Positions 15,407 through 23,332 of a stretch of DNA of 38,640 nucleotides are shown here, piece by piece (position 1 is the stretch's first letter; each line of letters starts with the position of its first letter). The translations under genes were made by a program, and so were the position numbers. The stretch is from IMG/VR virus record IMGVR_UViG_3300036828_000180, positions 1-38,640 of that record; one strand, 5' to 3'. The notes under the pieces were generated by a model. It searched no databases and was not told the origin of the DNA. It saw only the letters and a program-made list of their open reading frames with translations. This stretch comes from a virus.

Positions 15407-17781
15407 GCCGGCTCCAGTTCCTTTGTTTCCCGCACGTCAATCGTTGCGTCGCGATCATCGCCGCCTGGCCTGACATGAATTGACGTGCGGCGAGCAATTC
15501 CGTTGTCGTGACCGATACCGATCGAGGAACCTGCCGCCATACCTGTCCTGACCCCAATCGTTGCGCTACGCAGCGCGTGTGGTCCGACCCCAATCGCTGT
15601 GCCAGCGGGATGTGGTCCCCCGAGACCAATCGTCTTTGGGACGGGGGCGACATGCTTGACAGAGGCATCGGCGCCGAATGTCGCGCGGGCCGCGAATGTC
15701 GCGACGCCGATCAGGCCCGGTATGGCAGTGCCGGTGAAGTTGACCAGCGGGCCAAAGGTGGCAGATGCCGGGATCGGCGGCACCGAGACGATTGGGTCGG
15801 CACCGAAACTCGCGGATGCTGCCAGTATGGCCTGCGCTGCCAGCCCGGCATCGGCTGTGGCCGACAGGACAACAGCCGCCGTCAACGTGGCCGATGCGGC
15901 CGCCTTCTGCGTGGCGCTGCCGGTCAGCGTCGCGGCTGGCGCGACAGCGGCGAATGCCGCCGCTTTCTCCCTTGCAGTGGCCGAGATCCCAGCAGCGGCT
16001 GCAAGTGCCGCTGCGGCTGCCGACTTTGTGCGCGCCGTGGCGGAGAACGCGGCGCTCGCCGCGATCGTGGCTGATGCGGGGACCTTCCCCTTGATTTGAG
16101 CATCGGCGCCGAAGGTTGGAACGGCGGCCAGCGTCGCGGTCGCGGCAAGTTCGGCGGCGGCGGTTGGAGTGAAGCCAGCCGTAGCGGCAAACACCGCAGT
16201 TGCCGGGATGGCATGGACAGGCGCCGCGGTAATTGTGGCGGACGCGGGCAGCGTTGCACTGGCTGTGAGTTCCGCTAGCGCGGTTGGCGTCAGCGTGGCA
16301 GACGGGGCAAGCGTCGCCGTCGCGGCTAGGATCTGTTTCGCATCGGCGGCCAGCGTTGCCGCGGGTGCGAGGGCGGCGGTTGCCGCCACCCCTTGCGCGG
16401 CCGTACCGGCGAGCGTTGCGCCTGCCGCGAGCGTGGCCGACGCCATGACGGCACGGACCGGCGTGGAGGTCAGCGTGACGCCGGCGGCCAGTGTTGCGGT
16501 GGCTGCCAGGTCGGCAGTTGCGGTCGGCGCCAAGGTTGCCCCGGCCGCGAGAATCGCAGTGACAGGAACCGCTCGGACTGGCGTCGAGGTCAGTGTGGCG
16601 GCAGCTGGCAGTGTTGCAGATGCAACGAGTTCGGCTGTTGCGGTCTGGGTCAGTGTCGCAGCAGCAGCCAGCGTCGCGGTAACCGGGACAGCGCGGACCG
16701 GCGTCGAGGTCAGGGTGGCCGCAGCCGCGAGCGTGGCGGTTGCCGCTGCTTTCTGTGTGGCCGTGCCGGCGAACGTCGCGGCGGCATCGAACTCGGCGCC
16801 GTCGTCGTAGGAATTGCCGCCGGCGGTTTGCGGCGTGGCATCGGCGCCGAAGCTCGGCACCGCAGCGAACGTCGCCGATGCGCCTAACTTGGCGTCAGCG
16901 TCGGGAACAAAGCCAACAGCAGCCGACAGAGTCGCGCTACCCGCGGCGGCCCGAACCGGCGTCGACACCAGGGTTGCAGCAGCCGGGAGCGTCGCGCTGA
17001 CAACGAACTTCGCATCGGCGTCGGGAATGAAGCCAGCAGCGGCAGCAAGCGTCGCGGTGACAGGGACGGCCCGGACTGGCGTCGAGGTTAGAGCGGCCGC
17101 AGCGGCGAGTGTTGCCGCGCCCAGCAACTTCGCGTCAGCGTCGGCGCTAAAAGTCGCGGTCGCCGGCAGGCTTGCCGTAGCAACCAGGATGGCATCGGCG
17201 TCGGCACTGAAGCCGGCGCTGACATCGAACTCGGCACCATCGGAATATTGGGTGCCACCGCCGGCCTGCCTTGTCGCATCGGCGCCGAATGTTGCAGCGG
17301 CCCCAAATGTAGCTGTCGGCGGTACTGGCCCTGTTGTTGGATCGCTGGTCAGTTGCCAGCTACTGCTGCCGGTCTCCCAGTAATACCAATAGAAACTGGT
17401 ATTTTCGTGATAGACTACGTGATTCCAGTAGACGGCCTTGGCGACATTCGCCGAATTGCCTGGGTCCACACCGTTAAGGATCATCTTGCCGTCGGCGGAG
17501 ACGGTCCAGATATTCCCGAGGCTATCGGTGATCGATCCGGTTGGCCCGGTCAGCGTGGTATTGTTCGGCGATTCGACAATCGCCAGGACAGCGCGGACTG
17601 GTGTGGCGCCGAACGTCGGGTTGACATCGAGCTCTGCGGCTCTGGCAGCGAGAATTACCCTGGCGGTCGGGGTCAGCGTAGCGGCGGCCGAGAGCGTCGA
17701 CCTGCCAAGAAGTTTGGCACGTGCAGTGGGGGTTAGATGGGCGGCCGGCGCCAGCGTGGCGCCCCCATTTAAGTTAGCCAC
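15403..17781 (-). CDS. Ala/Thr-rich repeat structural protein with a lectin-like insert
   Basis: A 792-residue protein with a GTG start after GAGGGGAACAGCAG. Residues 1-70 and 155-720 consist of a degenerate repeat of about 20 residues, alternating ATLAAAATLTPTA and STPVRAVP-type segments, which should form regular beta strands or a fibrous stack. Interrupting the first repeats, residues 77-152 form a compact module (GSITDSLGNIWTVSADGKM, AKAVYWNHVVYHENTSF, YWYYWE) that resembles small carbohydrate-binding modules seen in secreted bacterial proteins. The last 70 residues switch to a different repeat (TIGVR, SIGIG, TSIHVR). It is probably a long tail-associated fibre or surface-adhesion protein. 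The repeat and composition are seen; the function is inferred. Confidence 0.65.
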   Translation of the reverse strand: MANLNGGATLAPAAHLTPTARAKLLGRSTLSAAATLTPTARVILAARAAELDVNPTFGATPVRAVLAIVESPNNTTLTGPTGSITDSLGNIWTVSADGKMILNGVDPGNSANVAKAVYWNHVVYHENTSFYWYYWETGSSSWQLTSDPTTGPVPPTATFGAAATFGADATRQAGGGTQYSDGAEFDVSAGFSADADAILVATASLPATATFSADADAKLLGAATLAAAAALTSTPVRAVPVTATLAAAAGFIPDADAKFVVSATLPAAATLVSTPVRAAAGSATLSAAVGFVPDADAKLGASATFAAVPSFGADATPQTAGGNSYDDGAEFDAAATFAGTATQKAAATATLAAAATLTSTPVRAVPVTATLAAAATLTQTATAELVASATLPAAATLTSTPVRAVPVTAILAAGATLAPTATADLAATATLAAGVTLTSTPVRAVMASATLAAGATLAGTAAQGVAATAALAPAATLAADAKQILAATATLAPSATLTPTALAELTASATLPASATITAAPVHAIPATAVFAATAGFTPTAAAELAATATLAAVPTFGADAQIKGKVPASATIAASAAFSATARTKSAAAAALAAAAGISATAREKAAAFAAVAPAATLTGSATQKAAASATLTAAVVLSATADAGLAAQAILAASASFGADPIVSVPPIPASATFGPLVNFTGTAIPGLIGVATFAARATFGADASVKHVAPVPKTIGLGGPHPAGTAIGVGPHALRSATIGVRTGMAAGSSIGIGHDNGIARRTSIHVRPGGDDRDATIDVRETKELEPA
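15622..17319 (-). repeat. Degenerate ~60-bp coding repeat array
   Basis: Within the Ala/Thr-rich gene, units of roughly 20 codons recur many times; the segment encoding TSTPVRAVPVTATLAAAA is especially well conserved (several copies between about 16550 and 17090). Array edges are approximate. Confidence 0.65.
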
Positions 17782-17830
17782 CTGCTGTTCCCCTCTGCCG
17801 CACTAGTTCAGGCGCGGCTACACCGGCAGA

Positions 17831-18226
17831 TCACCCCATGGTGGCGACAATGGACCCCGCGGCGAACAGCAGGTAATCGCCGACGCCCAGCGAGCGGGCG
17901 GTTGCGAGCAGCCCGAACAGCATCATGTTGCCGCCGGTCGCCGCGCTGGTATCCCACAACTGGAGCCCGGAGAACTGCGCCGCTCCGGAGTTCGGACCCA
18001 TGCTGAAGGCATTGGTGTTCGAGCACGATCCGGCGGCGTTGGCGACCGAGAACCCGACGGCGGCGCGGTTCATGCCGCTGCCGGTCGCGAGTTCGGACGC
18101 GGCGGTCGGCGTCGGCGAGCCGAGCGACAGACCGATCGCCCACGATGTCGGGCGCGTCGGTGCTGTGGTGGTCGTGAGATACCAGTTGTTCAGCGAGTTG
18201 TAGAACGGGCTACCGACTGCGGCCAT
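17831..18226 (-). CDS. Small tail-associated structural protein
   Basis: A 131-residue protein with AAGGAGACACGCAA before its ATG. The pattern NNWYLTTTTAPTRPTSWAIG, a middle MNRAAVGFSVANAAGS with GLQLWDTSAATGGNMMLFG, and a C-terminal GDYLLFAAGSIVATMG matches a small beta-sandwich family often found next to phage tail-fibre genes (start of a strand, Gly-Asn hinge, then a final GD..xFAAGxL strand). I cannot give the family name with certainty. It lies between the glycosyltransferase fusion and the repeat protein. Confidence 0.6.
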   Translation of the reverse strand: MAAVGSPFYNSLNNWYLTTTTAPTRPTSWAIGLSLGSPTPTAASELATGSGMNRAAVGFSVANAAGSCSNTNAFSMGPNSGAAQFSGLQLWDTSAATGGNMMLFGLLATARSLGVGDYLLFAAGSIVATMG

Positions 18227-18238
18227 TTGCGTGTCTCC

Positions 18239-19942
18239 TTACAGGGCGAGCGCCCTGCGCGCTTCGTCAACGATGCTTTCGACTGGGATGCTGCTGATGC
18301 AGCCTGCATAAGTGCCATCAACCGGGGTTGAGCATTCATTGATCGAAGGCAACAGTTTATGACAGGGCCAGCACGGAACCTTATCCTGATCCGGGGGGAT
18401 CATTGAGACGGTATTCCGCCAGTACTTGGTGATGTTCGTCGGGCTCGCGTGCGAATGCAGCAGAATTTTCGGCACCGGCTCCATGGATGCCGCCCACGCC
18501 AGGCCGCTATCCGGCGCAATCAGCAAATCGACCGATTGAGCCATGGTGCATTGCCGACGAATGCCCCATTCGAATTTCGGATTGATCTTGGGTTCGATCA
18601 GCCTGCCATCCTGCTGCATGATTAAGTCGTGCTTTCCGGGGATTGCGATCTGCACCCCGTCGATATCCCCGTTCTGCCGCTTGACGTGGTCGGCGATCGC
18701 CTGCGCCAACTCGCGGTCCGTCGGGCCGCCCATCAGGAACACCGTCGCGTCCAACTCGCGGATCAGCCGCGAGATGAGAAGGCCGGAATGCGGATACACC
18801 TTGTCCACGCGCGTGCCCGAGACGTGCCAGCCGATGATCTTCTTGCCGCGGCCGAACTTCTGCCGCATTGCCTGCGCATCGTCGCGTTCCGCCTCGGTCG
18901 GAAAGAACAGCGAGTGGCCGAACTCAGGGCGCACGCAAGTGAAGGCATGCGCGACCTCAAGATAGCTGTATCGGCAGATCCAGCGGCGGGCCTCGTCGGG
19001 AAGTTCAAAATAGGTCTGGTGCGGCTGGAACGCCTGGAACGCCTCCATGCTGTGCGATAGGTGAACGGTATGCGCGTAGCCATGGCGCCGGACGCGCCAC
19101 CATTCCGCCAGGTCGCCGGGGATGGGATGCTGGATGATCGACAACTTGGCGATCGAGGGGTTGTTCTCGAAAACCACGTGATGCGGTGCGGCCGCGATCA
19201 CCTCGACGTTGTATTCCTCGGCCAGCAACGGCAGTGCGCTCGCCACCACACAGTTGTCGCCGACGCCGCCAAAACGGCACACCAGGGCCCAAGGTTTATC
19301 TGGATCATAAATGACGGGCCGGATCGGCTTCGGCGCCGGTTTTGTGCCCTTCGGCATGAGCACCAGATAACCTTCGTGCTGTAGCACCTTCTGGACCTGG
19401 TGCGTCTCGCCGACGGCATCGGTGACGAAATCGATGGTCCGCTTGGCCGGAATGAGCGTCCGCAGCGGACCCTGGATGTTGCCGTGCTCCCACTCATCAT
19501 CCAGGTAGATCCGCAGGTCGTCGGCAATGATCACGTCGCGCCGGGCGGGCCGGTTCTCGGCGATGATGCGCAGTTCCTCGGCGAGCGGCAGCCGCACCTC
19601 GTCGTCCGGCTCATCGTCGAAGGCCCGCAAGCCGAAGTCCGCGCCGGGGAAGTGGGCATCCAAAAAGAAAAGTATCGGTTCATCTTCCGGCAGGGCGTGG
19701 CACTTTGCCAGGAGGAAATCGGCTGAAGCTCGGCATTCTATGCTGATGCGATGGTCGCCCGCGAACACGTCGGAGACCTCTTCCGCTAGCGCCCGCTCGA
19801 TCTCGCAGGAATGGATGCTCTCGAAGCCGAAGCGGGCGGCGTGCTCGACGCCTGCGCCTCTGCCCGTGCCGGTCTCGACGAAGTGCTTGATGCCGCAGGT
19901 GCCGATGATACGCGCGAGATCGAATGTCGCGATATTGCCCAC
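18239..19942 (-). CDS. SAM methyltransferase-like / GT9 glycosyltransferase-like fusion
   Basis: A 567-residue protein; GTG start three bases after the upstream stop. Residues 15-165 resemble a class I SAM methyltransferase: HFVETGTGRGAG (motif I, 20-31), IHSCEIE (acidic strand 2), LFFLDAHFPGAD (91-102) and DVIIADDLRIY (136-146). From about 215 a glycosyltransferase family 9 (heptosyltransferase-like) domain follows: WALVCRFGGVGDNCVVASAL (N-terminal Gly-rich loop, 218-237), IIGWHVSGTRVDKVYPHSGL (369-388), and MAQSVDLLIAPDSGLAWAAS (467-486) with PKILLHSHASPTN for nucleotide-sugar binding. The C-terminus has five Cys (from CWPCHKLL to GCISS) that may bind a metal. It could glycosylate a host glycan or a virion protein. 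Confidence 0.75.
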   Translation of the reverse strand: MGNIATFDLARIIGTCGIKHFVETGTGRGAGVEHAARFGFESIHSCEIERALAEEVSDVFAGDHRISIECRASADFLLAKCHALPEDEPILFFLDAHFPGADFGLRAFDDEPDDEVRLPLAEELRIIAENRPARRDVIIADDLRIYLDDEWEHGNIQGPLRTLIPAKRTIDFVTDAVGETHQVQKVLQHEGYLVLMPKGTKPAPKPIRPVIYDPDKPWALVCRFGGVGDNCVVASALPLLAEEYNVEVIAAAPHHVVFENNPSIAKLSIIQHPIPGDLAEWWRVRRHGYAHTVHLSHSMEAFQAFQPHQTYFELPDEARRWICRYSYLEVAHAFTCVRPEFGHSLFFPTEAERDDAQAMRQKFGRGKKIIGWHVSGTRVDKVYPHSGLLISRLIRELDATVFLMGGPTDRELAQAIADHVKRQNGDIDGVQIAIPGKHDLIMQQDGRLIEPKINPKFEWGIRRQCTMAQSVDLLIAPDSGLAWAASMEPVPKILLHSHASPTNITKYWRNTVSMIPPDQDKVPCWPCHKLLPSINECSTPVDGTYAGCISSIPVESIVDEARRALAL

Positions 19943-19944
19943 GA

Positions 19945-20217
19945 TTACTCGCCCCGCAACGCCCGTGCGAACGCCTCCTCCTTGCCATAGCGCTCGATCT
20001 CTGCCGCCGTTACGTGGATCGGGTCCGCCGCAAAGTGGAACTGCGGCCCCATTGCTGCCTGCGGTTGCTGCTCGGCAGGCTGCGCTCTGCCGTCGGCAAT
20101 GAGCGCTGCAACGTGATCGGGGCTCTCGACGTCGAGGTATTGCCCAGGGTCGGCAGTATGGACGGTGGTATCGTCAGGAAGCGTGTATCCGAACTCGCGC
20201 AGGACAAGCAGCATCAT
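19945..20217 (-). CDS. Small hypothetical virion-region protein
   Basis: A 90-residue protein with GGAGATATCC before its ATG. It starts MMLLVLREFGYTLPDDTTVH, has a Gln/Ala/Pro middle, and ends in a charged helix (ERYGKEEAFARALRGE). No signal peptide is obvious despite the hydrophobic first residues. The stop lies two bases before the GTG of the methyltransferase-glycosyltransferase gene, so it is probably translated together with it. Function unknown. Confidence 0.6.
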   Translation of the reverse strand: MMLLVLREFGYTLPDDTTVHTADPGQYLDVESPDHVAALIADGRAQPAEQQPQAAMGPQFHFAADPIHVTAAEIERYGKEEAFARALRGE

Positions 20218-20261
20218 GACTTTGGATATCTCCTAATTCGTAGTTACAAGTGCTACCCCCA

Positions 20262-21110
20262 TTAGGACGAAATACGTCGGATCGTCCAGAAATCAGCCGC
20301 CAAGTTGGCGTCAGTCGCATAGCTATAGGGCATCCAGAAGTAGCCGCTATCCTGCACGGTCGGTCCCCACGAATTCGCTATCTCCAGCGCTCCTACCGAT
20401 CCGTCCGGCATCTTGCGCGTGTCGTCATAGCCGACGCAGGTTATCGCGTGCCATCCCTCCTGTTGATCATTCGGCCCAGGCATCGGCAGGTCGACGACAG
20501 GATTGCCATCGGCGCCATAAATCGAGCTATAGACCGCGAAGCCGAACATGAACGGGAAACCATCAGCGATGCAGCCTCGCATCTGCCAAAGGTTGCACAT
20601 CAGCCGGGAGTAGACGATGGAGCGATGTCGGGAAGCATCGGTATAAGCCGTGCGGGGTGGCAGCATTACCTCTGCCGAAGCAGATGGGAACACGCCTTGG
20701 TCGTCTGCTGGTGCGATCACATAGGGCCACAGGATTTCGGAACAAACACCCTGCCGCGACAGGGTTCTGACAACATCACGCAACTCTGCTCCGGCATCGT
20801 ACGGTATGGTGCGTTCGATCGCACGCACATCATAGTACAGAAACAAACGAGACGGCATCCAATCAGGAGACTCGCCGGACTTTCGACGCACGAACTGCAC
20901 AAGTCGCGCCGTCGCATTTGCTGCGCAACTCCCGATCTCTCCCTGGTCATAAATAGGTGGATTGGACAGAGAGTTGCGCAAACTCAAGGTGGCCGGCAGC
21001 CCGGCCTTCAGCAGCCTGTGCGGTGCCGCATAAACGAAGTCTCGGCTCTCCCCGATAGAATCGCGACGCCATCCGAGGTAATGGCCCTTAGAAGTGACGC
21101 GCTGATGCAT
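20262..21110 (-). CDS. Papain-fold (C1) cysteine peptidase-like protein
   Basis: A 282-residue protein with AGGGAATGGGTTAA before its ATG. The catalytic set of papain-like proteases can be seen: Gln56 and Cys62 in IYDQGEIGSCAANATA, His221 in GWHAITCVGYDD and Asn246 in IANSWG. All four residues of the classic site are therefore present. There is no signal peptide and little room for a propeptide (about 50 residues). It lies between small exported proteins and tail genes. Possible roles are processing of a virion protein or cleavage of a host protein after ejection; these are inference. Confidence 0.85.
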   Translation of the reverse strand: MHQRVTSKGHYLGWRRDSIGESRDFVYAAPHRLLKAGLPATLSLRNSLSNPPIYDQGEIGSCAANATARLVQFVRRKSGESPDWMPSRLFLYYDVRAIERTIPYDAGAELRDVVRTLSRQGVCSEILWPYVIAPADDQGVFPSASAEVMLPPRTAYTDASRHRSIVYSRLMCNLWQMRGCIADGFPFMFGFAVYSSIYGADGNPVVDLPMPGPNDQQEGWHAITCVGYDDTRKMPDGSVGALEIANSWGPTVQDSGYFWMPYSYATDANLAADFWTIRRISS

Positions 21111-21129
21111 TTAACCCATTCCCTGACGG

Positions 21130-21282
21130 TCACGGACCAGGTACTGACGGGAAGCCGTGCCGGACGCTTGATACGATCTGCGACGGGCCACCTTGCCGAG
21201 ACCCAAGAGTCTGTTTCGGTCCGGCAAACGCAGGCGCTATCGCCAGCATCACCACAATGAGCAGCAACAAGCGAACGATCAT
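21130..21282 (-). CDS. Tiny exported protein
   Basis: A 50-residue frame that starts with an ATGA overlap at the stop of the upstream exported protein. Residues 1-20 (MIVRLLLLIVVMLAIAPAFA) are a textbook Sec signal peptide with an AFA cleavage site, leaving about 30 polar Gly/Pro/Ser residues. It ends 19 bases before the protease start. It was found by reading the gap; coupling and the signal peptide support it. Function unknown. Confidence 0.6.
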   Translation of the reverse strand: MIVRLLLLIVVMLAIAPAFAGPKQTLGSRQGGPSQIVSSVRHGFPSVPGP

Positions 21283-21671
21283 TCCTTGTAACCCTCACCT
21301 GCGAAGCCGTGAGCGCTGTCTGAGCTGACCACCGACACAGGCAAGCCGCTCGGTGCAAGGTTGAAGCTGGCGCCAGCCGCGATGCAGATCAGAGATCCGG
21401 CGCTGACTGTGCCGGAGGCCACGGCCCCTGCCTCATTGATGCAAAGCGGTTGCGCCGATCCAGTCGGATTGAGCAGCCAGCCGCCCGCGGTGCGGTTGCC
21501 AGCATTCAGCGCCGTAACCGCAACGCCGCCGGTCGTTACGCTCGCCACATCCAGCGGTACGATCACCACCACTCCCGGAACGGTCACCGTCGCAGCGCTA
21601 GCCGGCACGACTTGCACCAGCAGAAACCACGATGCCACCAGCGCAAGGCACGTCAGGATGATGCGGATCAT
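21279..21671 (-). CDS. Exported protein with signal peptide
   Basis: A 130-residue protein with AAGGACCATGCC before its ATG. Residues 1-27 form a signal peptide (MIRIILTCLALVASWFLLVQ...ASA) and the mature part is Val/Ala/Gly-rich and beta-like, ending SDSAHGFAGEGYKE, with two Cys (LCINEA, LICIAAG) that could form a disulfide. The mid-section (AGNRTAGGWLLNPTGSAQPL) resembles a small beta-sandwich. It is unusual to find an exported protein here among capsid and tail genes. Confidence 0.65.
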   Translation of the reverse strand: MIRIILTCLALVASWFLLVQVVPASAATVTVPGVVVIVPLDVASVTTGGVAVTALNAGNRTAGGWLLNPTGSAQPLCINEAGAVASGTVSAGSLICIAAGASFNLAPSGLPVSVVSSDSAHGFAGEGYKE

Positions 21672-21681
21672 GGCATGGTCC

Positions 21682-22182
21682 TTAATAATTTCTCCGGCGG
21701 CATTCCGTCGCCCAGGCAGCGCCCTTTGGATTGCGGTCCTCCAGGATGCTCAAGCTGGTCGCCGGCGTGGTATAGCGGTCGATGACGTTGTTCGGCCGCT
21801 CGCTGTCCGGATCTAGGATCTTGTTGTGCACGCTATCGGTCTTGGCGCGTAGAATGACCTCAAGCACCTTGCGCTTGATGGTCAGAACCTGCCCGACCGG
21901 CAACCAGCCAAGCTCCCGCCAGCGATCGTTGAGGAGGATTTCGGCTGGCTTTCCGTTGACGCAGTAGTACTGCGAGCCGGCCGCGTTCTTCTCCGCACTC
22001 GGTTCTAGGCGGATCGTGACCGGCTCCTCCATCATCGCTAGGTCGGCGAGATAGTCGGCGTTCGCGATACGCTCGCCGATCACCACGTCGCCGTCGTAGG
22101 TAGAAGGATCGAGCACCGGCGGCTTTTGCTCGACCTCCTCCATCTGCTCGCTGTGCAGCTCAGCGCCGAGCTTCAGTGCCAT
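21682..22182 (-). CDS. Virion-region hypothetical protein
   Basis: A 166-residue protein with CGGAGCGACCA before its ATG. It begins MALKLGAELHSEQMEEVEQK and has a mixed alpha/beta core (VTIRLEPSAEKNAAGSQYYC, ILLNDRWRELGWLPVGQVLT). Genes of this length and position just after the capsid decoration genes are usual in podoviruses, but the exact family is not recognised; it may be a neck or connector accessory protein. Confidence 0.6.
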   Translation of the reverse strand: MALKLGAELHSEQMEEVEQKPPVLDPSTYDGDVVIGERIANADYLADLAMMEEPVTIRLEPSAEKNAAGSQYYCVNGKPAEILLNDRWRELGWLPVGQVLTIKRKVLEVILRAKTDSVHNKILDPDSERPNNVIDRYTTPATSLSILEDRNPKGAAWATECRRRNY

Positions 22183-22288
22183 TGGTCGCTCCGATGTTTG
22201 GAAAGAGGTGTCCCGACTGCACGGCGCGGAGCGCTCGGGACCACACGCACCCTAGCGGGATAGAGAAACCGCCCGCGCCGCGAGCTGA

Positions 22289-22792
22289 TCACGCGATTTG
22301 TGGCCTGTTCGGCAGTTGGCACACGTTCTGGAACGTCGTGCAGGAGACGCCCGACGCGGCCCATGCGCCCGCACCTGGCGTCCACGCCGCGGCCGACGGC
22401 GCTGTCCGCACGATGGTATAGGCGAGCGGGCAGAAGTCGTTCGGCAGGTCGGGGAACTGCGGCGCCTTGATGAAGGCACCCACAGTCGTTGTCACCCCGG
22501 TAGCCGTCGGGATGATCGGCCCCTGGCACATGGCGATCGCACCAGCAAAGGTCTGCCCGAGCACCAAGACGCAACAGTTGTTCGGCGCCACGGCATTGAA
22601 CGCAGCACTGGTAGCGGCGTCCGTGGTCGGTGTCGCGGTATTGGTTTGTGCGCCAAGCGTCGTGGCAAACTTGCCGTTGATGACGCATGTCGTGGTGACC
22701 GTCGTGGTGTAGGTCGAGGTCGTGCCAGCCACCATCGCGGCGCTCACTTGGTTCTGCGTGATGCCGCAGTTGAAGTTCAGATTGTCAGCCAT
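22289..22792 (-). CDS. Capsid-associated / decoration-like protein
   Basis: A 167-residue protein with AGGAACACCACA before its ATG. The N-terminus (MADNLNFNCGITQNQVSAAM) and the Thr-rich first half lead to PNDFCPLAYTIVRTAPSA and TTFQNVCQLP. The pattern of Pro, Leu-Pro, a hydrophobic strand and a Gly/Ser-Gly loop parallels the neighbouring 166-residue gene, so the two may be distant relatives. It has seven Cys, unusual for a cytoplasmic virion protein. A minor capsid or decoration role is inferred from its position two genes after the major capsid gene. Confidence 0.6.
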   Translation of the reverse strand: MADNLNFNCGITQNQVSAAMVAGTTSTYTTTVTTTCVINGKFATTLGAQTNTATPTTDAATSAAFNAVAPNNCCVLVLGQTFAGAIAMCQGPIIPTATGVTTTVGAFIKAPQFPDLPNDFCPLAYTIVRTAPSAAAWTPGAGAWAASGVSCTTFQNVCQLPNRPQIA

Positions 22793-22807
22793 TGTGGTGT
22801 TCCTTCC

Positions 22808-23308
22808 TCAGAGCAGCACGGTGGGATCGAACGGACCCACGGGGCTGACATAGACTGTGGTCGCCGTGTCGAGCGGCGTGGTGTTGCCGGTGAAAGCGCT
22901 GGCGTAGGTGATGATCAGGAAGCCAACCAGCGCCTTGTTCCTGGGGAACTGCGGCCAGCCGACGGCACCGAGCGTCGCCCCAGGCGTGCCGCCGAGCGCC
23001 GTGACAACGCTGCCGCTGTCAATGAAGAAACAGGCCACGGTGTATTGCCCGGACGTGAAGTTGATCCCGGTCAGTGCCGGCATGTCGGTGCCGGCCGCGA
23101 TCGTCACAAGACTACCGTTGGCAACGCCGTAGTACGCAGCAGCGCCCGTCTTGGCGAGCACTCCGCCACCGGCCTTGATGACAAGCCCGGCTGTCACCAA
23201 AGGCATCGACGAATACCGATCGGCGAGCGCTTCAAGAATTCGCCGCAGTGCATTTGCATCGCGGGCATCAGACAGGCCCCCGAGATAGCGGGTAACTGTG
23301 TCAAGCAT
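22808..23308 (-). CDS. Capsid-associated protein, first gene after the capsid gene
   Basis: A 166-residue protein with AGAGGAGAATTCCA before its ATG, a very strong ribosome site. It has an N-terminal helical part (MLDTVTRYLGGLSDARDANA) followed by a beta-rich domain: GLVIKAGGGVLAKTGAAAYY, then FFIDSGSVVT, then NKALVGFLIITYASAFTGNT and a terminal PVGPFDP. Such proteins are common directly after N4-gp56-type capsid genes, so a decoration or head-completion role is likely but unproven. Confidence 0.62.
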   Translation of the reverse strand: MLDTVTRYLGGLSDARDANALRRILEALADRYSSMPLVTAGLVIKAGGGVLAKTGAAAYYGVANGSLVTIAAGTDMPALTGINFTSGQYTVACFFIDSGSVVTALGGTPGATLGAVGWPQFPRNKALVGFLIITYASAFTGNTTPLDTATTVYVSPVGPFDPTVLL

Positions 23309-23332
23309 TGGAATTCTCCTCTACCTGACCAA

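Noticed and set aside
20250-21260. 336-codon plus-strand frame
   Set aside because: Antisense to the C1 protease, whose catalytic residues are all visible.
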